From NCBI RefSeq assembly GCF_900156785.1, contig NZ_FTOP01000024.1:1-46327 (forward strand): a DNA stretch of 46,327 bases. Reading direction: 5' to 3'. This DNA comes from Belliella pelovolcani. GTDB taxonomy: Bacteria; Bacteroidota; Bacteroidia; Cytophagales; Cyclobacteriaceae. Both the position numbers and the translations under genes were made by a program. Below the pieces are notes generated by a model. The model saw only the letters and a program-made list of their open reading frames with translations, did not search any database and was not told the origin of the DNA. Below are positions 17,349 to 25,451 of this stretch, in pieces (position 1 is the stretch's first letter; every line of letters begins with the position of its first letter).

Positions 17349-18251
17349 TTAGAAATATATGTCTTGTGCCAAGCGATAAGTATTGGCATGTGCTTCTATG
17401 ATGTCAGCTATTTTAGGAGAATAACCACCTCCCATACAGCACATGACTGGAATTTGGTGGCGCTTAGCTGATTCTAATACAATTCGATCACGTTCTTTGC
17501 ATCCTAGGATGCTCATGCCCAACCTCCCCAATTTATCAGATGCTAACACATCTACCCCACACTGATATATGATAAAATCTGGTGCTACTTTATCAATCAA
17601 TGGTTCTAGGTTTTGATTCAGAATTTTGAGGTAGCCATCATCACCTATTCCGTCAGGTAAACCTATATCAAGATCTGATCTTTCTTTATGCATTGGATAG
17701 TTGGAAGCTCCATGCATACTAAATGTAAAAACGTTTTCTTGATTTTGGAATATTTCAGCAGTTCCATAGCCCTGATGAACGTCCAAATCGACCACAAGGA
17801 TTTTTTTAACTAGTCTATTTTCTAACAGGTAGTTAGCGGAAATCGCTATATCATTCAACAAACAAAAGGCTTCTCCTCTATCAGTAAAAGCATGATGGGT
17901 ACCACCAGCTATATTCATGGCTATTCCATAATCCAGTGCATATAGGCTTGCTTGTACAGAGCCATGCATGATATGAATTTCTCTATCTACGAGTTGCTTA
18001 CTCAGTGGAAATCCAGTTTTCCTGATTTCAGATTTACTGAGTTGAAGATTTCGAAGTTTTTCGAAATAACTTGATTCATGTGTATTCAAAATCCACTTTT
18101 CATCAAGCACCTGAGGTTCAAAAAAATTGCTTGCTGTAACAGTACCCTCATAGAGCAATTGCTCAGGAAGCAGGTCATACTTTTCCATGGGGAACCGATG
18201 TCCGTCTGGAAGTGGATGACTATATATTGAGGAGTAGGCTATTTTTAACAT
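17349..18251 (-). CDS. Histone deacetylase family protein
   Basis: With the ATG at 18251 (MLKIAYSSIYSHPLPDGHRFP) the protein has 300 residues, the normal size for bacterial HDAC-like amidohydrolases. Metal and catalytic motifs are present: the His pair in GGTHHA, the Asp-His metal site in VVDLDVHQGYG, and the second Asp in CGVDVLASDKLG, with CMGGGYSP near the C-terminus. These zinc enzymes remove acyl groups from amines such as acetyl-lysine or acetylpolyamines; the bacterial substrate is unknown. The small membrane protein follows directly. Unusually, a terminator-like hairpin ends three bases before the start codon, so expression may depend on read-through. Confidence 0.93.
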   Translation of the reverse strand: MLKIAYSSIYSHPLPDGHRFPMEKYDLLPEQLLYEGTVTASNFFEPQVLDEKWILNTHESSYFEKLRNLQLSKSEIRKTGFPLSKQLVDREIHIMHGSVQASLYALDYGIAMNIAGGTHHAFTDRGEAFCLLNDIAISANYLLENRLVKKILVVDLDVHQGYGTAEIFQNQENVFTFSMHGASNYPMHKERSDLDIGLPDGIGDDGYLKILNQNLEPLIDKVAPDFIIYQCGVDVLASDKLGRLGMSILGCKERDRIVLESAKRHQIPVMCCMGGGYSPKIADIIEAHANTYRLAQDIYF

Positions 18252-18254
18252 CAC

Positions 18255-18281
18255 AAAAAAACGCTTGTTGATTAACAAGCG
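18255..18281 (-). terminator. Terminator-like hairpin adjoining the HDAC start codon
   Basis: On the minus strand the perfect 8-base stem cgcttgtt / aacaagcg (18262-18281) has a 4-base loop and is followed by seven T residues, then GTG and the HDAC ATG. It can end transcription of the upstream acidic-protein gene (stop at 18314) and could act as an attenuator for HDAC. Confidence 0.8.
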
Positions 18282-18313
18282 AATTTGATTGATTGTTGGA
18301 CAAAATGTATGAA

Positions 18314-18883
18314 TTATTCTTCAAGATCCTCTTCTTCTTCGGACTGAAAAGCGTAAAATGTTTCATCTAATTGGATTGTATCATCATTGAATTCTTTGAT
18401 AAATTTTTCGATGACCTTATCATCGATGTATTCCACATTCAAAGAAGCATCAAGTCCTATTCCATAATCGTGATGGGTATCAATGTCTATGAATTCTTGA
18501 ACTTTCACAGTCTCTTCTTCTTCTATTTCCATGATGATTTCGGTAATAAACCAACCAATTTCTTCATCCTCACTACTCAGTGGTTTCAAATTCCCATTTT
18601 CATCTTCTTCATATTTGATTCCATTGAAATTAGGGAATTTTTTAGCTGCCTCGTGCTCAGCAAGTTCATAAACTTCTGAAGAATGATGTAACCTTAAGGT
18701 GTAAAGTGCAGCATCATAAATAACTTCCTTACCTTCATACATGCCAATGAAAAGAAAATTAACAAATTCATCTGAATTTTCTTCCTCTCCTTCGATTACT
18801 TTAAATGACTTGCCTGAAGACGCCAATTCTTTTTTTAGCGCTTCGATGATTTCTGGGTCAAATCCTTCATTACGGTATTTCAT
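18314..18883 (-). CDS. Acidic protein of unknown function
   Basis: I do not recognise this 189-residue protein. It is very acidic, with many D/E runs (IEGEEENSDEFVN, IIMEIEEEETVKV, and a tail of EEEEDLEE). It has no signal peptide or membrane helix, so it is probably cytoplasmic. Segments such as FVNFLFIGMYEGKEVIYDAALYT suggest a compact alpha/beta domain. The gene lies upstream of HDAC on the same strand, separated by the hairpin at 18255-18281. The coding frame is intact and the start ATG 18883 is clear. It may be a lineage-specific protein. Confidence 0.72.
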   Translation of the reverse strand: MKYRNEGFDPEIIEALKKELASSGKSFKVIEGEEENSDEFVNFLFIGMYEGKEVIYDAALYTLRLHHSSEVYELAEHEAAKKFPNFNGIKYEEDENGNLKPLSSEDEEIGWFITEIIMEIEEEETVKVQEFIDIDTHHDYGIGLDASLNVEYIDDKVIEKFIKEFNDDTIQLDETFYAFQSEEEEDLEE

Positions 18884-19009
18884 ATTTAAAAATTTTAGGT
18901 TTCAGTGGACAACTTAATACGGAACGCGTTAATATAAAAGCAATATTTTCATATCATTTGACTAATATAAAATTAAGTAATTAATATACAATATTTTAGA
19001 TTGAAAAAA

Positions 19010-19447
19010 ATGTTTCTACCTATAAAAAACGATGACTTTATCAAAGAACTTTTAAAAAAGGAGGAAGGTCAAACACTGGATTTTAAAAAAACCATTTCGG
19101 ATTGCTACAAAATTGCAAAAACCTTAGTCGCTTTTGCCAACACATCAGGTGGTGTTATTGCAATTGGTATCAGTGATCAAAAAAAGATTACTGGAGTGGA
19201 TCCTGAAGAAGAAATCTTTATGATTGAAAAAGCGTCAAGAGAGTATTGCCACCCCCAAATAGCTTATTCAATTGAAGTGTATGAAATAGATTATCTTGAA
19301 GAGGAGCAATTAGACGAAGAAATTTCTATCGTATTAATAACAGTCCCGAAAGCTCAGTTCAAACATTATTTAAAAGAAAAATCAGGTAAACTCATCTCTT
19401 ATATCAGAGATAAAGACGAAAGCTTACCTGAGATTAATCCTTCATGA
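19010..19447 (+). CDS. AlbA_2-type ATP-binding domain protein
   Basis: The protein has 145 residues from ATG 19010; an in-frame TTG at 19001 would add three residues. It matches the Schlafen AlbA_2 domain: the opening EGQTLDFKKTISDCYKIAKT, then ALVAFANTSGGVIAIGISD-type glycine-rich nucleotide loop, and TGVDPEE afterwards. AlbA_2 proteins are predicted nucleic-acid or ATP-binding regulators. Here the domain stands almost alone, without the HTH or helicase domains often fused to it. It is divergent from the acidic-protein gene and its stop lies 4 bases from the convergent holin-like gene. The role is unknown. Confidence 0.85.
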   Translation: MFLPIKNDDFIKELLKKEEGQTLDFKKTISDCYKIAKTLVAFANTSGGVIAIGISDQKKITGVDPEEEIFMIEKASREYCHPQIAYSIEVYEIDYLEEEQLDEEISIVLITVPKAQFKHYLKEKSGKLISYIRDKDESLPEINPS

Positions 19448-19451
19448 TAAT

Positions 19452-19829
19452 TTATCTTTCGGAATGCGTACTGCCACCCAAAGAAACACCAAGAAGGGAA
19501 TTGATCAAACCTAAGATCAGACCAAATAAAACTGCCCACCAAAAACCATCTACAGAAAACCCAGGTACAATGTAAGCTGCTAATAGAATTAGGAGTGCAT
19601 TGATGACTATCAAAAACAACCCTAATGTCACCACGGTAATAGGAATCGTCAATAATATCAGAATGGGTTTGATGGTAATATTGAGAAGTGCTATCAATGC
19701 TGCTATTACCACACCTGTAAAGAAATCTTCAACGCTAACACCTGGAAGTAGATAACTTGTGATCAGAACGGCGATACCTCCTAAAATCAATTGGACAATG
19801 ATGCCCCATGTGTCTTTTGCTTTGCTCAT
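19452..19829 (-). CDS. Phage_holin_4_2-type small membrane protein
   Basis: The 125-residue protein has four predicted membrane segments: LILGGIAVLITSYLLPG, FTGVVIAALIALLNI, PILILLTIPITVVTLGLFLI and WWAVLFGLILGLINSL. The repeated LPG/VPGFSV turns and NITIKPILILLTIPIT are characteristic of the widespread 'phage holin family 4 / YvlD-like' membrane proteins, which are mostly chromosomal and not phage lysis proteins. It is probably an inner membrane protein. The stop codon lies only 4 bases from that of the AlbA_2 gene, and no terminator is visible in between. Function unknown. Confidence 0.85.
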   Translation of the reverse strand: MSKAKDTWGIIVQLILGGIAVLITSYLLPGVSVEDFFTGVVIAALIALLNITIKPILILLTIPITVVTLGLFLIVINALLILLAAYIVPGFSVDGFWWAVLFGLILGLINSLLGVSLGGSTHSER

Positions 19830-19947
19830 AGTTTTGGGATTAAGTTATTGCTAAAAACATTATTAGTGACAATTTAAGAAAAATTGATTTTTATCATTCA
19901 TTCATCAAAAAAAAATAAAGTTTAAAACATTTCCGCGGGATAGCTAT

Positions 19948-19955
19948 TATCTTTG
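19948..19955 (+). promoter_or_regulatory. Candidate -7 element of the desaturase gene
   Basis: TATCTTTG matches TAnnTTTG exactly and lies 26 bases before the GTG start at 19982. The -33 position has only a partial match, so this is moderate evidence. Confidence 0.45.
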
Positions 19956-19981
19956 TGATATTATCAAATTAAGTAACAAGA

Positions 19982-20731
19982 GTGATTTTAATTGTCTTCT
20001 TCCTATTGCATTGGTATTTCTCTTTATTCTGCCAAAGCTTCTTCTTGCATCGTTATGCAGCACACCAAATGTTTTACATGTCAAAATTCTGGGAAAGATT
20101 CTTTTACATCTTTACTTGGATAACTCAGGGCAGCAGCTACTTATCCCCGAGAGCCTACGCTATATTGCACAGAATGCACCATGCATACAGCGATACGCCC
20201 AAGGATCCACATAGCCCACATCATACAGAAAATCTATTTACCATGATGTGGAAAACAAAAAACATTTATAATGATTACTTCAGTTTCAAGCTTAAGCCTG
20301 AAGAACGTTTTTCTAAAGATGTACCAGATTGGAATAGATTTGACTTGTTCGCAGATTCTATGATGGCTAGATTGGGATGGGGTTTGTTTTACGCAGCCGT
20401 TTACATTCTATCAATTTCTGTATTTGAGTTACCCGGTACACACTGGTGGATGTACTTTTTACTTCCAATTCATTTCTTGATGGGGCCAGTTCACGGAGCT
20501 ATTGTCAATTGGAGCGGACATAAATATGGCTATGCTAACTTTGATAACAATGATAAATCAAAGAATAGTCTCCTCTTGGATGTTTTAATGTTAGGTGAAT
20601 TATTTCAGAACAATCATCACAAACTTCCTAACAGACCAAATTTTGCTGTTAAGTGGTATGAATTTGATCCAACCTACCCTATCGTGAAGCTACTTCACGC
20701 TACGGGAATCATCAAATTAAGAACTGCCTAG
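19982..20731 (+). CDS. Membrane fatty acid (acyl-CoA) desaturase
   Basis: The 249-residue protein is a membrane di-iron desaturase that introduces a double bond into acyl chains. The three histidine boxes are present: HRYAAH (residues 23-28), HRMHH (near 63) and NNHH (near 210), with an extra His in SGHKYG. Membrane helices flank the boxes. I chose the GTG start at 19982 (reading MILIVFFLLHWYF), because the first His box requires the sequence before the next ATG; this gives a short N-terminus compared with many relatives. It is a single gene with a candidate -7 element upstream and a strong terminator after. Regioselectivity cannot be told. Confidence 0.9.
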   Translation: MILIVFFLLHWYFSLFCQSFFLHRYAAHQMFYMSKFWERFFYIFTWITQGSSYLSPRAYAILHRMHHAYSDTPKDPHSPHHTENLFTMMWKTKNIYNDYFSFKLKPEERFSKDVPDWNRFDLFADSMMARLGWGLFYAAVYILSISVFELPGTHWWMYFLLPIHFLMGPVHGAIVNWSGHKYGYANFDNNDKSKNSLLLDVLMLGELFQNNHHKLPNRPNFAVKWYEFDPTYPIVKLLHATGIIKLRTA

Positions 20732-20754
20732 CATCTTCAAGGCTTTAAAATTTT

Positions 20755-20785
20755 AAGAACTCCCGAATGTGGAGTTCTTTTTTTT
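20755..20785 (+). terminator. Rho-independent terminator of the desaturase gene
   Basis: aagaactcc (20755-20763) pairs perfectly with ggagttctt (20771-20779) and is followed by a run of T. Confidence 0.9.
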
Positions 20786-20927
20786 GGAAAAAAAACTAAA
20801 TAATTCTTTTTTAACTAAATTTTAATTACTAATTTTATAGATACCAATAGAAAAGATTCGTTCCATTTATTTGTTTTTTTAAAACTAACTGAATAATTTG
20901 AGGCATCATTTAAAACTTAACACAATT

Positions 20928-21290
20928 ATGAGAAATTTAACAAGAGCAGAAGAGCAGGTAATGCAAATCCTATGGGAAGCAGAAAAGGGATTCGTGAAAG
21001 ACCTTTTGGAAAAGATGGAAGAGCCAAAGCCGGCTTACAACACTGTATCTACAATTATCAGAATTCTTGAGAGAAAAGGTTTTGTACAGCACAAAGCTTA
21101 TGGGAAATCACACGAATACTACCCTATCGTGTCCAAAGATGCTTACAGAAGCCATTCTATCAAGAACTTATTATCAGGTTATTTCAATGGATCATTTACA
21201 AAACTAGCTTCATTCTTTGCAAAAGATGAAAATCTAGACGTGAAAGAGGTTGAAAAAATCTTGAATGAAGTCAAAGATGAGGTGAAATAA
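20928..21290 (+). CDS. BlaI/MecI-family transcriptional repressor
   Basis: The 120-residue protein (ATG 20928, MRNLTRAEEQVMQILWEAEK) is a winged-helix repressor of the BlaI/MecI/CopY family. The recognition region AYNTVSTIIRILERKGFV and the wing YGKSHEYYPIVS are typical, and the C-terminal helices mediate dimerisation. In the classical system the partner membrane protease cleaves the repressor on signal. The partner gene starts 9 bases after this stop, so this is a two-gene operon. It probably regulates its own operon, but I see no obvious operator palindrome. The signal in Bacteroidota need not be a beta-lactam; no beta-lactamase gene is nearby. Confidence 0.93.
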   Translation: MRNLTRAEEQVMQILWEAEKGFVKDLLEKMEEPKPAYNTVSTIIRILERKGFVQHKAYGKSHEYYPIVSKDAYRSHSIKNLLSGYFNGSFTKLASFFAKDENLDVKEVEKILNEVKDEVK

Positions 21291-21299
21291 TGACCTCTT

Positions 21300-24032
21300 A
21301 TGGCTATTCTAATTGATTATATCTGGCAAAGTACATTCTGCCTGTTTTTCTTCTTTGGAATCTACTGGGTTTTCCTTAGAAATGAAAAAGCATTTGTCTT
21401 CACAAGAGTTTATATATTAATCACTCCCATCCTGGCATTGCTCTTTCCATTGATGCAAATACCGGTAGAGTTTTATAAGCCAGATATATCATTAGAACAG
21501 TCCCAACTATTTCGGGCATTGACTATAGAGTCGATGCCCGAAGAAGTTGCAGGAACTTTTGGACTACCTGAATTCACAGTTCAGAGCACCAAGCTTCCTG
21601 TTTTACTTGAATTAAAAGATTATTTTTTAATTGGCTATTTAATTATCATATCCTTATTAGCAATCAGGCTATTTTGGCAAATGATCCAATTAAGATTGCT
21701 GCAAGAAAAAGGTTGGTACCAAACGAGTTTTAAGTTAAAAGGCAACTATTTCCTAATCCCAACTTTCGGTCTTGCCCCCATTTTTTCTTATTTCAACAAG
21801 CTTTTTTGGGATGAAACACAGGATCTGAGTCTAGAAGAGAAGGATCAAATCATCAAACACGAAATTGAACACATCAGGCAGCATCACTCTTGGGATGTGC
21901 TATATTATCAAGTATTGAGTATTATATTCTGGTTTAATCCAGCTATACACTTGATGCGATCAGCATTGGTGGATGTGCATGAATACCTTGCTGACGAAAA
22001 TGTCCTCAAACAAACTGAAAATAAAGAAAGCTATCCGAAGTTAATCGCAAAAATTGCATTTAAGGGAATGGATCTTCCTATTGGTAATTATTTCATCAGA
22101 TCAACAACCCTTAAAAGAATTCTAATGATTAAGAAAACTGCAAAACCAAATTGGTTTAAATTGACCATGGTAATACCATTGACTGTAATGTTGATGGCAT
22201 TGATTTCCATGAAGACAAAGGTAGGTGTTGGATTCCTTCTCAGTAGCAATACTGAAAAGATCGAATTCATCAAAGAGCAACTGATTGCTTCTCAAGACTC
22301 AATTGAAATAGCAATCAAAGTTAAAAAAATCAACAATCCAAAGCATTATGAGCTGATAGGGCCGCTTAAAGGTGATCAACTCACTGCTCAACTTGGTGAA
22401 TTGGTATATGATTTTGCAGACATCACTTCAGATGAAGAGTATCTGAAAGTCAGGAGTCTCATCAACACGCTCAGAAGGAACTCTACTATCAGTAAAAACT
22501 ATGGTGAGATCCCTTATTCGTATGTAGCGAAAAAACGGCCAGCGCCAGAAGATGCTACTGCTTGGTCCAAATTCGTTTTAGATGTCATCAGCAAAGAAAT
22601 GTCTGAAAAGGACAGGGAGCTGAATATCCGGTCATCAATTCAAATAGAATTTATCCTTTCAAAAGATGGGAAAATCACTAATCCTGTCATCAAGCAAAGT
22701 TTTGGTGGAGGTGTTGATGAAAAATTACTGGAAGCTATTCAATCTGCAAATGCTCCAAAATGGACAGCAGGTGAAATTGATGGTAAGAAAGTGGATCTTG
22801 TGCATGCTGCTAGTTTTGCTATCACGTATTCAGCTGATAATCAAATTCAAGAATCGCTTCACAATTTCCCTCAGGTTATAGAAGTTCCAATTGGACAAAG
22901 TGCAAGAACTTACAATGGAGACGAAATCTTTGATGTAGTAGAAAATGCACCTGTTCCTCCAGGAGGCATGGAAGGATGGAATGAATACCTGAGAGCAAAT
23001 CTTGAATACCCAGAAGATGCAAAAAGGGCTGGCATAGAAGGTACAGCATATGTAGTATTTGTTGTTACCAAAGAAGGGAAAATCGAACAACCAGAAATTA
23101 TTAGAGGTGTCTCTCCTAGTATAGATCAAGAAGCTTTGAGGGTAGTTGCCAACGGCGCAGATTGGACACCAGGCAAACAGAGGGGAAGAGAAGTCAATGT
23201 GAGAATGCGCTTGCCAATTAGATTCAAGCAAAGTTCAAGTAACGATAACAAGCCAAGTACAATCCCTGCAGATATGGTAGATCAACAAGCAGAACCTCAA
23301 GGTGGTATGGATGCTTGGAATACCTATCTCAAAAACAACCTCAAATATCCCCAAGAAGCAAAAATCAAAGGGGTTGAGGGTGTGGTTTACCTTACCTTTA
23401 TTGTAGATAAGGATGGTAACATCAAAGAGCCAGAAATTCTAAGAGGTATAGGAGCATATTGCGATGAAGAGGCACTCAGACTAGTAGAAAACTCACCAAA
23501 ATGGAAGCCTGGCGAAAAAGATGGTGAAGCGGTAGAAAGCAGATTGAGGTTGCCAATTCGTTTTGATTTAGAAAAAAGTACCAGTGGAATTGTACCAAAG
23601 CCAACCGCTCAGTTCAATGAATATTTGAGAAAAAATATCAAATACCCAACTGAAGCTCGAAGAAATAATGAATCGGGTTCGGTGATTGCCAGACTAACTT
23701 TGGATAAAGATGGGAATATTATCAAATCAGCGATTTCTAAAGGCATTTCAAAAGAATTGAATGAGGAAGTTCTTAGGGTCCTTGAAAAAGCTCCCAATTG
23801 GAATGTTTATGTCGCAGGAGAATATGAGGTCTTACTTCCAATTACTTTCAGAATAGATAATATCAAAAATCCTCCTACTCACAACCTTCCACATGAAGTA
23901 GTGGTCGTTGGTTATTCTGGAAATGCGAGTAAGGAAAAAACTTTTGAATATAAAACTGCTTTCCCTGTGCAAGAAATCAAAAGATTAGACAGCAATGACT
24001 TGCTTATGATTGAAGATGGTCAAACACATTAA
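21300..24032 (+). CDS. M56-family BlaR1-like sensor protease with four TonB-like domains, interrupted at the C-terminus
   Basis: The 910-residue protein is the BlaR1/MecR1-type partner of the BlaI repressor. It has three membrane helices in the first 125 residues, the zinc motif HEIEH at 187-191 with HEYLAD downstream, and a fourth helix near 284-303. After it come four TonB C-terminal-like domains at about 420-510, 547-640, 662-757 and 767-855 (recurring YPEDAKRAGIEG, YPQEAKIKGVEG and YPTEARRNNESG). The tail has EVVVVGY and DLLMIEDGQTH, typical of a receptor-plug-like module, but stops at TAA 24030-24032. The same frame continues for 44 codons to TGA 24165 and completes the module, so the stop looks like a recent nonsense change, a read-through site or an error. 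Confidence 0.92.
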   Translation: MAILIDYIWQSTFCLFFFFGIYWVFLRNEKAFVFTRVYILITPILALLFPLMQIPVEFYKPDISLEQSQLFRALTIESMPEEVAGTFGLPEFTVQSTKLPVLLELKDYFLIGYLIIISLLAIRLFWQMIQLRLLQEKGWYQTSFKLKGNYFLIPTFGLAPIFSYFNKLFWDETQDLSLEEKDQIIKHEIEHIRQHHSWDVLYYQVLSIIFWFNPAIHLMRSALVDVHEYLADENVLKQTENKESYPKLIAKIAFKGMDLPIGNYFIRSTTLKRILMIKKTAKPNWFKLTMVIPLTVMLMALISMKTKVGVGFLLSSNTEKIEFIKEQLIASQDSIEIAIKVKKINNPKHYELIGPLKGDQLTAQLGELVYDFADITSDEEYLKVRSLINTLRRNSTISKNYGEIPYSYVAKKRPAPEDATAWSKFVLDVISKEMSEKDRELNIRSSIQIEFILSKDGKITNPVIKQSFGGGVDEKLLEAIQSANAPKWTAGEIDGKKVDLVHAASFAITYSADNQIQESLHNFPQVIEVPIGQSARTYNGDEIFDVVENAPVPPGGMEGWNEYLRANLEYPEDAKRAGIEGTAYVVFVVTKEGKIEQPEIIRGVSPSIDQEALRVVANGADWTPGKQRGREVNVRMRLPIRFKQSSSNDNKPSTIPADMVDQQAEPQGGMDAWNTYLKNNLKYPQEAKIKGVEGVVYLTFIVDKDGNIKEPEILRGIGAYCDEEALRLVENSPKWKPGEKDGEAVESRLRLPIRFDLEKSTSGIVPKPTAQFNEYLRKNIKYPTEARRNNESGSVIARLTLDKDGNIIKSAISKGISKELNEEVLRVLEKAPNWNVYVAGEYEVLLPITFRIDNIKNPPTHNLPHEVVVVGYSGNASKEKTFEYKTAFPVQEIKRLDSNDLLMIEDGQTH

Positions 24033-24167
24033 AAAGAAGTTTTGAACAATATCAAAATTGAGGATATCATTCACATTCAAGTTGTCAAAAATTCTAGTCC
24101 AAATGAAATGAGCAAATTTGGAAACGGTGCATCGGAAAGTATTATCAATGTTCAAACCAAAAAGTGA
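24033..24167 (+). pseudogene. Detached plug-like C-terminus of the BlaR1-like gene
   Basis: Directly after the TAA the frame is open for 44 codons and ends at TGA. It reads KEVLNNIKIEDIIHIQVVKN, then GNGASESIINVQTKK at the end. This follows the well-known pattern of SusC-type plug tails (LNN.. ..EDI..I.VLK ... YG..G..GVI.I.TK). It is in the same frame as the preceding 910 codons, so no frameshift is needed. Confidence 0.8.
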
Positions 24168-24195
24168 GTTGTAATTGGCCTAAAAATATCTTTAC

Positions 24196-24230
24196 AAAAA
24201 TCCCTACTATAACATATAGCAGGGATTTTT
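24196..24230. terminator. Bidirectional terminator between the BlaR1-like and agmatinase-like genes
   Basis: aaaaatccct (24196-24205) pairs with agggattttt (24221-24230), with an inner ctat/atag extension. T runs occur on both strands, which suits two convergent genes. Its position also supports the true end of the BlaR1 gene at 24167. Confidence 0.85.
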
Positions 24231-24247
24231 TATTTGCTAAAATTATT

Positions 24248-25315
24248 TTATTTCAAATTCAACCTACCTTGAGAAGCGCCATATAGATTAGCCATTCTGT
24301 AAAGAACTCTAGCTCCTACATTGCCATCCCACTCGTCACCTTCAGCTCCTGGGGCTACTTCTACCAAGTCAAAGCCGATCAGCTTTCTTCCTGACTTCAC
24401 AACCTCCTTCATCAGGTACATGATCTGCTCCAATTCAAATCCACCAGCGACAGGTGTGCCAGTATTTGGACATAACTTAGGGTCAAACCCATCTATATCA
24501 ATAGTCACGTAGACTTCTTGAGGTAATTGGTCTACAATTTCATCACAGATGATTTTCCATGCTTTCCCTTCGTAGCCTTCTTTTTTGATATCCTTATCAT
24601 AGAAAGTTGTGATTCTGTTGTTTTCCTTGGCCATAATCGCTTCAGCCTCGCAATAATCTCTGATACCTACCTGCACCAATTTACTGATTTGAGGAAGTTT
24701 TAAGGCATTATAGGCTATTGAAGCGTGAGAGAATTCAAAGTTTTCATAAGCCATTCTCAAGTCTGCGTGCGCATCAATCTGGAGAATTCCAAAATTATCG
24801 TGCTCTTCTGCAAGAGCTTTGATCAAACCAAGCGGGGTACTGTGGTCTCCACCCAATAAAGCTACAAGTTTGCCTTGTGCTCTATACTTTTTTGCTTGTT
24901 CGTAAACCCAAGCATTCATTTCTTCCGAAGCTTTATTGACTAGCCCAGGGACAGCTCCAAATCTTTCCAAATCCTCTTTTGGCGATCCTTGGCTGAGCCA
25001 ATTGATATAATTTGCTGCCAAAATTCTAAAATTATCGCTTTTTTCCTTGATTTCTTCTGGAATTGGGAGCATGTAAACACCCATTTTCCATGCATCTTTG
25101 ATGTCATCTTGAAATAAATCTACCTGCAAAGAGGCATTCATGATAGCTTCAGGACCTTGAGCAGTTCCTGGAGAATAAGAAACTGTCACTTCCCATGGCA
25201 CAGGGATGATAATCAAATCAGCAGTGCTTTCGTCAAAAGGTAATCCAAAAAGATTTTCGTATGTACTGATCCCATTAGGATCAAATTTTTCAATAATCTG
25301 ATGTTTTAATGACAT
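24248..25315 (-). CDS. Agmatinase/arginase-family ureohydrolase
   Basis: This 355-residue member of the manganese ureohydrolase family (agmatinase, arginase, guanidinobutyrase) releases urea from a guanidino compound. Metal-binding motifs are complete: GGDHS (near residue 155), DAHAD (near 180) and TIDIDGFDP (near 270), followed by LVEVAPG. Residues 35-75 read IIPVPWEVTVSYSPGTAQGP, typical of agmatinase-like members. It is longer than classical SpeB (about 300). The likely substrate is agmatine, giving putrescine, but this is inferred. A DHS-like gene at 15311 may share the pathway. No arginine decarboxylase is visible in the window. Confidence 0.9.
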   Translation of the reverse strand: MSLKHQIIEKFDPNGISTYENLFGLPFDESTADLIIIPVPWEVTVSYSPGTAQGPEAIMNASLQVDLFQDDIKDAWKMGVYMLPIPEEIKEKSDNFRILAANYINWLSQGSPKEDLERFGAVPGLVNKASEEMNAWVYEQAKKYRAQGKLVALLGGDHSTPLGLIKALAEEHDNFGILQIDAHADLRMAYENFEFSHASIAYNALKLPQISKLVQVGIRDYCEAEAIMAKENNRITTFYDKDIKKEGYEGKAWKIICDEIVDQLPQEVYVTIDIDGFDPKLCPNTGTPVAGGFELEQIMYLMKEVVKSGRKLIGFDLVEVAPGAEGDEWDGNVGARVLYRMANLYGASQGRLNLK

Positions 25316-25451
25316 GTATTATCAATTTTAGTTTATAAAATAATTTGAGGTGATATGGATTTGTTACGTAAAAAAACAAAATCCTGACGATAATTAAACA
25401 GAAAAACCTGTAGAATAATTTCCTGCTTAAATTTCAAAATATAATCTATAA

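Noticed and set aside
19452-19829. Holin as a sign of a prophage
   Set aside because: This holin-4-type family is mostly chromosomal and no other phage gene is present in the window.
20928-24032. Beta-lactam resistance locus
   Set aside because: A BlaI/BlaR1-type pair is present, but no beta-lactamase or penicillin-binding protein gene is near, and the sensor has TonB-like domains in place of a penicillin-binding domain.
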